From contig JALWMP010000167.1 in assembly GCA_026996165.1 (NCBI GenBank), positions 1 to 33,715 on the forward strand: DNA of 33,715 nt. Reading direction: 5' to 3'. The position numbers were made by a program, and so were the translations under genes. Positions 8,867-17,685 of this stretch are shown here, piece by piece. Under the pieces are notes generated by a model. It had not been told where the DNA came from. It was given only the letters and a program-made list of their open reading frames with translations, and did no database searches. Every line of letters starts with the position of its first letter. Position 1 is the stretch's first letter. The stretch is from Campylobacteraceae bacterium (GTDB lineage Bacteria > Campylobacterota > Campylobacteria > Campylobacterales > Sulfurovaceae).

Positions 8867-9541
8867 ATGCCATATATAAAACTATTGACAAGTGTTATAC
8901 TAGTTGTATCTCTTAGCTCTTTTTGGGCTTGTTCAGATGATAAAAATAGTACAAAAGAGACTAAAACAACACTCTTAAAGGGAGAACCAAGTGGAAAACA
9001 TGCTGAACTTTCACAAAAATATTTTGAAGAGGGAGAGTTTAAAAAGGCATTAGATGAAGATAAAAAGCAGTTAGTAGAGGATTTAAAATACTATAAAAAA
9101 CAGAGTCCAGAGATAGCTTTAGATTACAATAATATTGGTTTAGATTATGATGAGTTAAAAGAGTATACTAAAGCTATTGAGTATTATAAAAAAACAATGG
9201 AGATAGATGAAAAAACATTAGATAAAAATAGTACAGAACGTTCTATAACCTATTACAACTTTGCCTCTTCTAATGATGCTTTAGGGAACTATGATGAGGC
9301 ATTAGAGTACTATTTAAAAGCACTCAATATAGATAAAGTTGGCTTAGGTGAGTTTAGTAAAGATGTTTTAGATGAGTATGAAAACATTGCAAAAATTTAT
9401 GAAAAGATGGGGAAAATAGATTTATCTATAGAGTACTATCAAAATATTGTAGATATTATAGCTCATAGTTCTAATACTAAAAGCAAAAGAGCTAAACGTA
9501 TAAAATCAAAAATTGAGGCACTTAAAAAGAGATTAAAATAG
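8867..9541 (+). CDS. TPR-repeat lipoprotein-like protein
   Basis: This 224-aa exported protein has tetratricopeptide repeats. The N-terminus is a signal sequence (MPYIKLLTSVILVVSLSSF) followed by WAC, with Cys22 a likely but non-consensus lipid-attachment site. The mature part is highly charged and helical. TPR units are recognisable around ALDYNNIGLDYDELKEYTKA, SITYYNFASSNDALGNYDEA and DEYENIAKIYEKMGKIDLSI. Such proteins usually scaffold other proteins at the membrane; no partner is identified here. A strong TAGGAG site precedes the ATG. The next gene starts on the base after the TAG, so the two are probably translationally coupled. Confidence 0.85.
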   Translation: MPYIKLLTSVILVVSLSSFWACSDDKNSTKETKTTLLKGEPSGKHAELSQKYFEEGEFKKALDEDKKQLVEDLKYYKKQSPEIALDYNNIGLDYDELKEYTKAIEYYKKTMEIDEKTLDKNSTERSITYYNFASSNDALGNYDEALEYYLKALNIDKVGLGEFSKDVLDEYENIAKIYEKMGKIDLSIEYYQNIVDIIAHSSNTKSKRAKRIKSKIEALKKRLK

Positions 9542-10759
9542 ATGAAAGAACTCATTATTATAGGGGCAGGAGCTAGTGGATTAGTTACAGCTATTGTTTC
9601 TGCTCGTAGAGGTAAAAAAGTTCTTATTTTAGAAAAAAATAACAAAATAGGAAAAAAACTTTTAGCTACAGGTAATGGAAAATGTAATATTACAAATCAA
9701 CGTCCTACCTTAGAACATTTTTACTCTAGCAATCCACACTTTATTAAAGAGTTTTTTGAAGGATATAATTATCAGTCTATTAAACAGTTTTTTAAATCTA
9801 TAGGCTTAGAGCTTATAGAGGCAAAAGAGGGTAAAGTTTTTCCTATGTCACTTCAGGCATCTTCTGTAGTTGAACTTTTAGTAGCTGAGTGTGAAGAGCT
9901 TGGTGTTCAGATACTATGTGAAATAGAGGTTCAAAAAATAAAAAAAATAAAAAATTTTTATGAAATTATTCACAATAAAGGTATTGAAAAAACAAAACTC
10001 TTAGTTATAGCTACAGGAAATCTCTCTGCACCACAATTAGGAGGTGTAGATGATGGTATAAATTTTGCAAAAATGCTAGGGCATACTTCTATAAAGTCAT
10101 TTCCTAGTTTAGTACAGTTGACATCATCTATGAAAAAACTTGAACGTATGGCAGGAGTAAAGATAGAAAGTAGAGTAACCCTCGTCACAAAAAGTGGAAA
10201 AATTATCCAAAGACAAGGTGATGTTCTTTTTACTACTTATGGTATTTCAGGATTAGCCATTTTAGATATTAGCCGTTTTGTTATGATAGAGCTTTTAAAA
10301 AAGAGGTCTGTTAAGTTAACCATAGATTTAATACCTAAAATGTCACAAGAACAACTATTTGCACTTATGCGTAAAAGTTTAGTTAAAAAAAGCTCAAAAC
10401 CTTTAACTATATGGTTACAAGGATTTATTAATAAAAAGCTTATATTACCAATTTTAGAGCCACTAAAATTAGAAAATGAGACATTAAATACGCTCTATTC
10501 AAATAGGGAAAAACTAGACTCTATTGTCTATAAAATTAAAAATTTTGAGTTTGAAGTTAATGGAAGTAGGGGTTATAAGGGAGCAGAGATTGCTACAGGT
10601 GGAGTTGATACAAAAGAGATAAATCCTAAAACAATGGAATCTAAAAAACATAAAGGAGTTTATTTTACAGGTGAAGTGTTAGACGTAGATGGAGATAGAG
10701 GAGGTTTTAACCTCCATTTTGCTTGGATTTGTGGGCTTAAGGTAGGTAAGAGTATTTAG
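9542..10759 (+). CDS. NAD(P)/FAD-dependent oxidoreductase (HI0933/BaiN family)
   Basis: This 405-aa flavoprotein has an N-terminal Rossmann FAD-binding motif (IIGAGASGLVTAI), the family signature IGKKLLATGNGKCNITN, and the C-terminal FAD-closing segment GGVDTKEINPKTMESKKHKG with TGEVLDVDGDRGGFNL. Members of the HI0933 (YhiN/BaiN) group are widespread but their physiological substrate is poorly defined; the name aminoacetone oxidase is sometimes applied. The ATG directly abuts the stop of the TPR gene with no separate ribosome site beyond AAAGAG, which fits coupling. The last bases face def in convergent orientation, 10 bases apart. Confidence 0.9.
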   Translation: MKELIIIGAGASGLVTAIVSARRGKKVLILEKNNKIGKKLLATGNGKCNITNQRPTLEHFYSSNPHFIKEFFEGYNYQSIKQFFKSIGLELIEAKEGKVFPMSLQASSVVELLVAECEELGVQILCEIEVQKIKKIKNFYEIIHNKGIEKTKLLVIATGNLSAPQLGGVDDGINFAKMLGHTSIKSFPSLVQLTSSMKKLERMAGVKIESRVTLVTKSGKIIQRQGDVLFTTYGISGLAILDISRFVMIELLKKRSVKLTIDLIPKMSQEQLFALMRKSLVKKSSKPLTIWLQGFINKKLILPILEPLKLENETLNTLYSNREKLDSIVYKIKNFEFEVNGSRGYKGAEIATGGVDTKEINPKTMESKKHKGVYFTGEVLDVDGDRGGFNLHFAWICGLKVGKSI

Positions 10760-10769
10760 ATTTCTTTCC

Positions 10770-11291
10770 TTACTTTGATTTATGCTTTTTTTTCCAATCT
10801 TTTTCAAACTTTTTACGCTTTAAAATAGAAAGCTTTTCTATAAAAACTTTTCCTTCTAAGTGGTCATGTTCATGTTGTAGTGCAACAGCTAAAAACTCAT
10901 CAGTATCAATAATATGTTTTTTACCATATCGGTCATAATATTCAAGAATAACATGTTTAGCTCGTTCTATATCTTCATAAAATCCAGGAATACTTAGACA
11001 CCCCTCTTGATTTTTCCAAGAGCCATTTTTTTCAATAAAAACAGGGTTGATAATTTCTAACGTATCCTCTTTTTTAATCTCATCATCTTCAGAGTTCTCT
11101 TTAGGAAGATTGATAATGAGTACACGTTTAGGTACTCCAATTTGAATGGCAGCTAGACCAACCCCTTTTTTGGTTACCATTGTATCATACATATCTTCTA
11201 AAAGCTCATGAAGTTCTTCATTAAATTCAGTAACTTCTTTTGAGATAAGCTTTAAACGTTTATCTGGGTAAATAACTATATCTTTAACCAT
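10770..11291 (-). CDS. def: Peptide deformylase
   Basis: Def (173 aa) removes the formyl group from the N-terminal Met of nascent proteins at the ribosome exit. All three metal-site motifs are intact: GVGLAAIQ (44-51), EGCLS with the metal ligand Cys98, and HEHDH with His140, the catalytic Glu141 and His144. A Lys-rich C-terminal tail follows. The start follows an AGGA site and lies 8 bases after the clpP stop, so clpP-def are one operon. Together with tig upstream, the segment groups proteins that act on newly made chains. Confidence 0.95.
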   Translation of the reverse strand: MVKDIVIYPDKRLKLISKEVTEFNEELHELLEDMYDTMVTKKGVGLAAIQIGVPKRVLIINLPKENSEDDEIKKEDTLEIINPVFIEKNGSWKNQEGCLSIPGFYEDIERAKHVILEYYDRYGKKHIIDTDEFLAVALQHEHDHLEGKVFIEKLSILKRKKFEKDWKKKHKSK

Positions 11292-11299
11292 TGCTAATC

Positions 11300-11887
11300 C
11301 TAGCTAAAGCTCTTTGTTAAAACTTTATCAATAAGACCATATTCCATCGCTTCTTGAGCTGACATAAAGTTATCTCTCTCTGTATCTTTTTCAAGCTCTT
11401 TTGCTTTTTTACCACAGTTCTCTGCCATAATTTCATTTAGTGTATCTTTTAGACGTTGAATCTCTTCTGCTTGAATCTGAATATCTGTTGATTGACCTTG
11501 AGCTCCACCTGATGGTTGGTGAATCATGATTCTAGCATTTGGAAGGGCATATCGTTTACCTTTTGCTCCAGATGAGAGTAGAAAAGCACCCATAGAAGCT
11601 GCTTGACCAATACAAATAGTTACAATATCTGGCTTAATATAGTTCATAGTATCAAACATTGCTAGTCCAGATGTAATAACTCCACCAGGAGAGTTAATAT
11701 AGAAGTATATATCTTTGTCTGGGTCTTGTGCTTCTAAGAAAAGAAGTTGTGCAACAACAGTTGAGGCTACTTGGTCATTAACTTCACCACTCAACATAAT
11801 AATTCTATCTTTTAATAATCTTGAGTAGATGTCATAGCTTCTCTCACCACGACCTGTTTGCTCTACAACATAAGGAATATAACTCAT
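11300..11887 (-). CDS. clpP: ATP-dependent Clp protease proteolytic subunit
   Basis: ClpP (195 aa) forms the 14-subunit serine protease chamber that works with ClpA or ClpX. The catalytic triad is Ser98 (GQAASMGAF), His123 (MIHQPSGG) and Asp172 ([11 protein letters not shown]). The oligomerisation and substrate motifs [14 protein letters not shown] are present. There is little propeptide. AAAGG lies 8 bases upstream of the ATG. The first gene of a clpP-def operon, it is separated from tig by a 176-base gap that holds a CRP-like palindrome. Confidence 0.97.
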   Translation of the reverse strand: MSYIPYVVEQTGRGERSYDIYSRLLKDRIIMLSGEVNDQVASTVVAQLLFLEAQDPDKDIYFYINSPGGVITSGLAMFDTMNYIKPDIVTICIGQAASMGAFLLSSGAKGKRYALPNARIMIHQPSGGAQGQSTDIQIQAEEIQRLKDTLNEIMAENCGKKAKELEKDTERDNFMSAQEAMEYGLIDKVLTKSFS

Positions 11888-11952
11888 AAATGTTACCTTT
11901 TAATATAAAATTTTAGTGGTTAGGAGAATACACTTTTTTTGCTTAGAAGTAG

Positions 11953-11972
11953 GGTGTGATTACTATCACACC
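11953..11972. promoter_or_regulatory. Palindrome with CRP/FNR-family half-sites upstream of clpP
   Basis: GGTGTGAT-TACT-ATCACACC is a perfect 8-bp inverted repeat that contains TGTGA-N6-TCACA, the E. coli CRP consensus. Its centre lies about 75 bases upstream of the clpP start, where an activator site could sit. It could equally be a stem-loop after tig, but no T-run follows on the minus strand. Confidence 0.45.
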
Positions 11973-12063
11973 ACATAATATATATAAAATTTATATGATT
12001 ATTTTTTTTTGATTTGATTGCTACGATATTAATTGCACTCTATCTGAAAATAGGATAAAAGGG

Positions 12064-13356
12064 CTATTGCTCAATTCCAATAATTTTAGCAAAGAGTTTA
12101 TCTTCAATCATTCCCATTTTAACAGCAGGAAAAAGGTTGTTTTCTTGGTAGTATTGAATTACTTGTTGTGGATCTTGTTGACTCATTAGTGCTTCATAGT
12201 AAATAGTTTGAGTAACTTCTTGGTCACTAACTTCTATTCCCTCTTTTCTTGCTAGGTAATCAACAAGGAAAGTTGCTTTTACAGAGTTTTCAGCTGATTC
12301 TCTTAACTCTTCTCTAAGCTCATTAATTTTTTCTTCATTGTCTTTATATTGGGCTAACTCATCTTCACTCATCTCTCTTGCTTTAACATTAATTTGAGCA
12401 TCTATCTCTTGCTCTACAATATTTTGAGGAAGTGCAAAATCATACTTCTCAACTAAAGCTTCAATAAGTTTAGGTTTTAGTTCTTCATTATAGAGTTTTG
12501 CCATTTTTTCAGATTTTATCTGCTCTGAAATTTTCTCTTTTACTGTTTCGGCTGTAGCATTGTCATCATTTGGAATAAGTTTTTTAACCATCTCATCATC
12601 AAGTGTAGCTTCTGCTTTCTCTTTAATATCATTTAGAGTAATTGTAAATACAGCCTCTTTTCCTGCAAGGTCGTCTGATTGATAATCTTCAGGGAAAGTT
12701 ACAGTAATATCTTTTGTTTGTCCAATTTCCATTCCTACCATTTGTTCTTCAAATCCAGGAATAAATTGACTAGAACCAATAACAAGTTCAAATCCTTCTG
12801 CTTTTCCACCATCAAACTCTACACCATCAATTTTACCAACAAAATCAAAGTTTGCTTGGTCACCCTCTTTCAATGCTCTTTTCTCTTTAAGTGGAACATA
12901 TGAAGCATTTGATTCTAAAATATCTTTTAATCTCTCTTCAACCTCTGAGTCATCTACAGTTGGTTCTTCATACTCTGGAGCTAACTCTTTATAATCTTCT
13001 GCCTCAATAGTAGGTCTAAGAGAGATTAGTAACTCAATATCAATCTTATCATCTTGTTTATCATACTTTTTAAAGATAGGGTCAGCAATAATATCAGTAG
13101 AGTTAATCTCTAGCTCTTTTTTTGCTTCTTCAAGAATTTTTTGTACAGCTTCATTTTCAGCATCTTGTTGAAGTTGTTCTTTATACATTTTTTTAACTAC
13201 GGCTACAGGTACTTTACCTTTTCTAAAACCATCTACTTGTGCAGTCTTTGCTACCTGTTTAGCTGCTTTGTTTAGATTCTTCTCAATGTCTGAAGCATCA
13301 ATAGTTGCTACTACAGAAGCATTAGCCTCATCTGTCTTTGTTGCTGTAATATTCAT
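12064..13356 (-). CDS. tig: Trigger factor (ribosome-associated chaperone/prolyl isomerase)
   Basis: Trigger factor (430 aa) binds ribosomal protein L23 and shields nascent chains. The N-terminal ribosome-binding domain contains the signature GFRKGKVPVAVVKK (about 45-58). The middle FKBP-type PPIase domain (about 155-245) includes GDQANFDFVGKIDGVEFDGG and FPEDYQSDDLAGKEAVFTI. The C-terminal part is helical and charged. AAGGA precedes the ATG. It lies downstream of the tRNA operon and upstream of clpP-def on the same strand, the common tig-clpP neighbourhood, though def beside them is more typical of Campylobacterota. Confidence 0.96.
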   Translation of the reverse strand: MNITATKTDEANASVVATIDASDIEKNLNKAAKQVAKTAQVDGFRKGKVPVAVVKKMYKEQLQQDAENEAVQKILEEAKKELEINSTDIIADPIFKKYDKQDDKIDIELLISLRPTIEAEDYKELAPEYEEPTVDDSEVEERLKDILESNASYVPLKEKRALKEGDQANFDFVGKIDGVEFDGGKAEGFELVIGSSQFIPGFEEQMVGMEIGQTKDITVTFPEDYQSDDLAGKEAVFTITLNDIKEKAEATLDDEMVKKLIPNDDNATAETVKEKISEQIKSEKMAKLYNEELKPKLIEALVEKYDFALPQNIVEQEIDAQINVKAREMSEDELAQYKDNEEKINELREELRESAENSVKATFLVDYLARKEGIEVSDQEVTQTIYYEALMSQQDPQQVIQYYQENNLFPAVKMGMIEDKLFAKIIGIEQ

Positions 13357-13516
13357 TACAATCCTTTATTCCAAAATAATTTCAAGATTTTATCAAAATT
13401 AGGCTAAAAGGCTATAGAAAAAGTTACTCTTTATTAATGTTTTTTATGATAAAAAAGTTTTTTTTGTTTTAAAGTGAGTTGTTGAATTATTATAGTATTA
13501 AGTAAGATTAAAAAAG

Positions 13517-13601
13517 TGGTGCGGATGAGAGGACTCGAACCTCCACGCCGTGAAGCACCAGATCCTAAGTCTGGCGTGTATACCAATTTCACCACATCCG
13601 C
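13517..13601 (-). tRNA. tRNA-Leu (anticodon TAG)
   Basis: The acceptor stem pairs GCGGATG with CATCCGC and the discriminator is A. The long variable arm (between the anticodon stem and the T arm) marks a class II tRNA. The anticodon stem-loop CCAGA-CTTAGGA-TCTGG gives UAG. The T loop is GGTTCGAGTCC. CCA is encoded (13519-13517). It is the last gene of the five-tRNA operon. Confidence 0.95.
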
Positions 13602-13606
13602 ATAAG

Positions 13607-13683
13607 TGGTACACCCATTAGGATTCGAACCTAAGACCCTCGCCTTAGAAGGGCGATGCTCTATCCAGCTGAGCTATGAGTGC
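13607..13683 (-). tRNA. tRNA-Arg (anticodon TCT)
   Basis: The acceptor GCACTCA pairs with TGGGTGT, with two wobble pairs. The anticodon arm TCGCC-CTTCTAA-GGCGA gives UCU, which reads AGA/AGG, the main Arg codons of this AT-rich genome. The D arm AGCTCAGCTGGATAGAGC and the T arm are standard. CCA is encoded. It is separated from tRNA-Leu by 5 bases. Confidence 0.95.
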
Positions 13684-13712
13684 AACATAAATATAATACT
13701 TAAATCAATTAA

Positions 13713-13789
13713 TGGTACGCTAGAGAGGACTTGAACCCCTAACCCTCAGATCCGAAGTCTGATGCTCTATCCAGTTGAGCCACTAGCGC
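13713..13789 (-). tRNA. tRNA-Arg (anticodon TCG)
   Basis: The acceptor GCGCTAG pairs with CTAGCGT, with one wobble pair. The anticodon arm TCAGA-CTTCGGA-TCTGA gives UCG. Unmodified UCG would read CGA/CGG codons; in most bacteria CGN is read mainly by ICG, so another Arg tRNA probably exists elsewhere. CCA is encoded. Confidence 0.93.
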
Positions 13790-13826
13790 TTCTTCTTTTG
13801 GGATATTGTTCTTTCAATGCTACCAA

Positions 13827-13902
13827 TGGGGTAGGCGACGGGGCTCGAACCCGCGACACCCTGTGCCACAAACAGGTGCTCTACCAACTGAACTACGCCT
13901 AC
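13827..13902 (-). tRNA. tRNA-His (anticodon GTG)
   Basis: The acceptor GTAGGCG pairs with CGCCTAC. The anticodon arm CCTGT-TTGTGGC-ACAGG gives GUG. Two histidine identity features are visible: the base before the 5' end (13903) encodes G-1 and the discriminator is C73, so they can pair. CCA is encoded. Confidence 0.96.
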
Positions 13903-13955
13903 CATCAATTTACAGTTTCGATTTAACTATTATATTGAAATTTTAAATATCTAAA

Positions 13956-14032
13956 TGGTCGGAGTGAAAGGACTCGAACCTTCGACCCCCTGGTCCCAAA
14001 CCAGGTGCGCTACCAGACTGCGCTACACTCCG
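13956..14032 (-). tRNA. tRNA-Pro (anticodon TGG)
   Basis: The acceptor CGGAGTG pairs with CACTCCG. The anticodon arm CCTGG-TTTGGGA-CCAGG gives UGG. CCA is encoded. It is the first gene of the operon, 38 bases from the predicted transcript start. The set Pro-His-Arg-Leu resembles the argX-hisR-leuT-proM cluster of other Proteobacteria in content, not order. Confidence 0.96.
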
Positions 14033-14076
14033 AAAAAATACTTTAAAAGATATAATCTATCTGAAAAAGGAATGCA

Positions 14077-14105
14077 ATTATAGACAAAAAGTTTTAGAAT
14101 GTCAA
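14077..14105 (-). promoter_or_regulatory. Perfect-consensus promoter of the tRNA operon
   Basis: On the minus strand, TTGACA (14105-14100), a 17-base spacer and TATAAT (14082-14077) match the sigma-70 consensus at all twelve positions. The predicted start near 14070 gives a leader of about 38 nt before tRNA-Pro, as expected for a strongly expressed stable-RNA operon. Confidence 0.85.
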
Positions 14106-14125
14106 GAGATTGTTTGAAATTCTTT

Positions 14126-14164
14126 TAAAAACTTTTTAAAAGAGCTTTTTTTAAAAAGTTTTTA
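14126..14164 (-). terminator. Long AT-only stem-loop after comM
   Basis: A 16-bp perfect inverted repeat (14126-14141 with 14149-14164) is made almost only of A and T, with a 7-base loop. It lies 36 bases past the comM stop and just upstream of the tRNA promoter. It probably ends the comM transcript and insulates the tRNA operon. It is weak as a classical terminator because the stem has few GC pairs. Confidence 0.45.
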
Positions 14165-14199
14165 CTAGTAACGAAGTTAGAGCTTTGGAGCTAGTTAAA

Positions 14200-15771
14200 C
14201 TATCTTCTTCTATAAGAGAGTGCTTCTAATAGATGTCTCTTCTCTATATTAACAGAACCCTCTAAATCTGCAATAGTTCGAGCTACCTTTTTAATAGATG
14301 CAATACTTCTATGAGAAAGAGAGAAACGCTCAATAGCTGAAAAGAGAACTTTTTGACTCTCTTGATTTAGAACACAAAACTCTTCAACTTCATTCTCTTT
14401 TAGTTTTCCATTTAGATTTTTTTGTCCTCTTCTTTTCTGTTGAACAAAAGCTTGGTTTACCATCTTTTTTAGCTCTTTAGAGGAGTAGTCTTTTTTATCA
14501 TTTATACTAATTTCTTGCATAACAACAAAAAGGTCAATTCTATCTAAGAATGGGTCAGAGAGTCGATTTTTATAGCGTTTTATCTCCTGTTCTGAACAGC
14601 GACAGCTTTTAGTTTTAGATAAGGCATTTCCACAAGGGCAGGGATTCATTGCTCCTACAAACATAATGTCTGCTTCATACTCTACTTTTGAGTTAACTCT
14701 TGATATATTAACCTTTTTATCTTGTAGAGGTTCTCTTAGAGCTTCTAAAATATTTTTGTTAAAGTGTGGAAGTTCATCAAAAAACAAAATACCATTGTGA
14801 GCTAAAGCAACCTCTCCAATCTTAGCTTTGTATGAACCTCCACCAAAGATAGATGCAGAAGTAGCTGTATGGTGAGGGGAACGCATAGGGCGTTTTGCTT
14901 TAAAATCAGGCACTGTTCCATCTAAAAATTGGTGTTTAGCAATCGAAAGCATCTCTTGTTCAAGTAGAGGAGGTAAAATATCTTTAAGACGTTTGGCTAT
15001 CATACTTTTACCACAACCTGGGTTTCCCTCCATTAGAAAGTTGTGCATACCTGCTGCTGCAATAAGAGCTGCTCGTTTAGCAATACTCTGCCCTTTTACA
15101 TCGGCAAAGTCAGCAGTTATCTCAATATGGTCATAAAAAGTTTTATTGTTAATCTCTATCTTAGTCGCCTCATACTCAAATTGTGTAGTAGAGGCTTGAA
15201 AATTTTTCTCTTTTAAAAGTTGAATTGCATCACTAAGTGTCTCTACAGCAATAAACTCTACTCCTGCAATGTGACTTAAGTGTTTCATGGCACTTTTAGG
15301 AACAATAGCACGTTGAAGTAAGCCTTGTTCTTTAAGTGAAAGAATAATAGGAAATAGTGTCGAACTTGATTTAACCTTACCATCAAGTCCTAACTCTCCA
15401 AAAACAAATAGGTTATCCTCTTCTATAGACTCTTTGTGTAGAGCATTAAGTAGAGCAATAGAGAGGTCAAAATGTGTACCACTTTTCTTTAGGTCAGAAG
15501 GACTAAGGTTTATGGTAATTTTTAGAGGAGGAAAGGTAAAATCATTGGTTAGCAAGGCTGACTTTACACGCTCTTTTGCTTCTTGAATATCTGAACTTAC
15601 CAATCCCACTACAGAAAAACCAGGAAGCCCTTTAGTAAAAGTTGCTTCTACTTCAATACTTTTTGCAACAAGTCCATCGAGTGTTGCACAGGTTAAATGG
15701 TTAACAATGGCTTTTTTCTTAATATCTTTTACTTTTGGTGGAAGGTTACCACTATGATTACTTTGACTCAT
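14200..15771 (-). CDS. comM: YifB/ComM-family Mg-chelatase-like AAA ATPase
   Basis: This 523-aa protein belongs to the ComM/YifB family. ComM is a hexameric helicase that promotes branch migration during natural transformation. The N-terminal ChlI-like domain contains VEATFTKGLPGFSVVGL and LTINLSPSDLKKSGTHFDL-type signatures. The ATPase has Walker A GNPGCGKSM and Walker B ILFFDELPHF. The characteristic cysteine cluster is NPCPCGN with CRCSEQEI. The C-terminal domain ends RRR. The first 20 residues are polar and longer than in the usual ComM N-terminus, so the true start may be internal. It is divergent from a GspF/PilC-like gene, which fits a competence role, although YifB proteins also occur in non-transformable bacteria. 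Confidence 0.92.
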   Translation of the reverse strand: MSQSNHSGNLPPKVKDIKKKAIVNHLTCATLDGLVAKSIEVEATFTKGLPGFSVVGLVSSDIQEAKERVKSALLTNDFTFPPLKITINLSPSDLKKSGTHFDLSIALLNALHKESIEEDNLFVFGELGLDGKVKSSSTLFPIILSLKEQGLLQRAIVPKSAMKHLSHIAGVEFIAVETLSDAIQLLKEKNFQASTTQFEYEATKIEINNKTFYDHIEITADFADVKGQSIAKRAALIAAAGMHNFLMEGNPGCGKSMIAKRLKDILPPLLEQEMLSIAKHQFLDGTVPDFKAKRPMRSPHHTATSASIFGGGSYKAKIGEVALAHNGILFFDELPHFNKNILEALREPLQDKKVNISRVNSKVEYEADIMFVGAMNPCPCGNALSKTKSCRCSEQEIKRYKNRLSDPFLDRIDLFVVMQEISINDKKDYSSKELKKMVNQAFVQQKRRGQKNLNGKLKENEVEEFCVLNQESQKVLFSAIERFSLSHRSIASIKKVARTIADLEGSVNIEKRHLLEALSYRRR

Positions 15772-15914
15772 TTCTTATTTTAACATAAAAAAATAATTTT
15801 TATTATTAAATAAGACTGAAATCTAATATTTTATTATTATTAGATTTAACTATTAGTCATATAGGTGAAGAGATGTTATAATCTCTTTATTATAATAAAC
15901 TAAGGCAAATTAAT

Positions 15915-17126
15915 ATGTTATTTAAATATAAAGGTATAACTAAACAAGGAAAAAGTGCCAAAGGGAGTATTGAGGCTTCAAGCATAGAAGAAGCAAAACA
16001 GAAGTTAAAGGCACAAGGTATCTTTTATCAAGATATATTTGAAACATCTCAGATTAATCTTAAAAATTTTTCGCAACGTGAGATGCCTGGACCTCTGCTC
16101 TCCTCTTTTGCAAAGGAGTTATCTTCATATCTTAACTCAGGTATGACAGTCTTAACAGCAATTAAGCTCATTGAGGGGCAACATAAAAAAGAGAAGAAAT
16201 ATACATCTTTTTTGGCTTCGCTACGAACCATGATTGAAGAGGGAAAATCTCTATACCATGCTTTAGCTTCTCAGTCAGTTTACTCTATGCCAGATTTCTT
16301 TTTACAGAGTGTTAATGTAGCAGGACAAAGTGGTAAAATGGTACCTGTACTAATTCAGATGGGAACTTTTTTCTCCTCTCAAGCAAAAGTTGCAAAACAG
16401 GTTCGTAATGCTATGGCATATCCTCTTTTTATCTTTATTGTAGCTATTTTAATGACTGGATTTTTGATTGCTTTTGTTGTTCCAAAGATTACAGGTATTT
16501 TTGAAGATACAGGTCAAGAGTTACCAGAGATAACCAAGTTTGTTTTGGGACTTAGTGATTTTTTAACAGCTAACTATATGCTAATAATCTTTGGCTTTTT
16601 AGGAATAATCTTTAGTTTTAAATTAGCCTATAAACACTTTTATGGGTTTAAAAAAGTTTATGATAGTTTGATGTTAAAAATGCCTATTATTGGTGAACTT
16701 ATCCAAAATCATGAACTTGGGCGTTTCTCTTATATTTTATCACTCATGTTGGACTCTGGTGTCTCTTATGCTCATGCTGTAAAATTAGCAACTACTACTT
16801 TTTCTAATGCGTCAATGAAAGATAGTTTTGAGTCAGCGTCTAAGAGAGTTATTGAAGGAAACAAACTCTCTAGCTCTTTACAACGAGGTAAAGGAATGTT
16901 GCCAAAACGTAACTTTATGCAGGCATTAGCTTTAGGTGAAGAGTCTAGTGAGGTAGCAAGTATTTTAAGTAATGTTGCAGCACTTTATCGTGAAGAGAAT
17001 GACGATAGACTAAAGATGTTACTCTCTTTGCTTGAACCATTTATGATGCTCTTTATTGGTTTAGTTGTTGGAGTTATTGTTGCAGCTATGCTTTTACCAA
17101 TCTTCTCAATGAACTTAGGTTCATAA
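15915..17126 (+). CDS. Type II secretion/type IV pilus inner-membrane protein (GspF/PilC family)
   Basis: This 403-aa polytopic protein is the platform of a type II secretion or type IV pilus assembly machine. The N-terminal segment FKYKGITKQGKSAKGSIEA is the typical GspF start. Two T2SSF domains follow (about 65-190 and 265-390), each with family motifs: ELSSYLNSGMTVLTAIKLIE with GQSGKM, and LGRFSYILSLMLDSGVSYAHA with LGEESSEVASIL. Membrane segments are near 170-190, 215-235 and 370-395. No gspE/pilB ATPase or pilin gene is adjacent, so the rest of the machine must be elsewhere. A TATAAT at 15877-15882 sits within a small palindrome (15868-15887), a possible regulated promoter. Confidence 0.9.
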   Translation: MLFKYKGITKQGKSAKGSIEASSIEEAKQKLKAQGIFYQDIFETSQINLKNFSQREMPGPLLSSFAKELSSYLNSGMTVLTAIKLIEGQHKKEKKYTSFLASLRTMIEEGKSLYHALASQSVYSMPDFFLQSVNVAGQSGKMVPVLIQMGTFFSSQAKVAKQVRNAMAYPLFIFIVAILMTGFLIAFVVPKITGIFEDTGQELPEITKFVLGLSDFLTANYMLIIFGFLGIIFSFKLAYKHFYGFKKVYDSLMLKMPIIGELIQNHELGRFSYILSLMLDSGVSYAHAVKLATTTFSNASMKDSFESASKRVIEGNKLSSSLQRGKGMLPKRNFMQALALGEESSEVASILSNVAALYREENDDRLKMLLSLLEPFMMLFIGLVVGVIVAAMLLPIFSMNLGS

Positions 17127-17157
17127 TTATGCTAAAATACTATTTTAGGAGTTACTA

Positions 17158-17685
17158 ATGGCAAAAAAACAGAGATTTAGAGATACCAAAAAAAATAGAG
17201 TTACAAAAGGTAGAGATGATAAGGTAGAAAAGCCTACTATTCCTTATGCAAGTAAAAGCAAAAGAGCAAAAGCATTTTTGACCGATATTTTTATGTTATT
17301 TATGCCTATTATGTATGCTGTTATATATTTGGTAATGGACGGACGAGAAGGAGCTTCTCATGAGAAGCTTTTAGCATGGATTTATGTAATGATTCCATAT
17401 TTAATAATTTTAACAATTTTTATGTATAAAGATGAAGGTAGAACACCTGGGGCTAGGTCACAAGGGTTAAAAGTTATTGAGTTTCATACCTTAGAGAAAC
17501 CATCTTTATTCTCTATTATTTTTAGAAATTTAATGTTGCCATTTAGCCTATTTATCCCCTTTTTTTGGTTTGTTCCTCTATTTCGTAAAGATGGACGTGC
17601 TATTCATGATTTTTTAAGTGCTACTTGTTTGATTGTTGACCCAAATCCTCCTCAAAATATAGCAACCAAGAAAAAATCTAATTGA
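17158..17685 (+). CDS. RDD-family membrane protein
   Basis: This 175-aa protein has an RDD domain (residues about 30-165), named for conserved Arg and Asp residues. RAKAFLTDIFMLF carries the first R and D in the membrane, GRTPGARSQGLKVIEF is the second motif and KDGRAIHDFLSATCLI the third. Four hydrophobic segments are predicted. The first 30 residues are basic and polar (KKQRFRDTKKNRVTKGRD). The function of RDD proteins is largely unknown; some have been proposed as ion antiporters. The gene follows the GspF-like gene with a TAGGAG site and overlaps the MFS gene (TGATG), so the three form a likely operon. Confidence 0.88.
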   Translation: MAKKQRFRDTKKNRVTKGRDDKVEKPTIPYASKSKRAKAFLTDIFMLFMPIMYAVIYLVMDGREGASHEKLLAWIYVMIPYLIILTIFMYKDEGRTPGARSQGLKVIEFHTLEKPSLFSIIFRNLMLPFSLFIPFFWFVPLFRKDGRAIHDFLSATCLIVDPNPPQNIATKKKSN

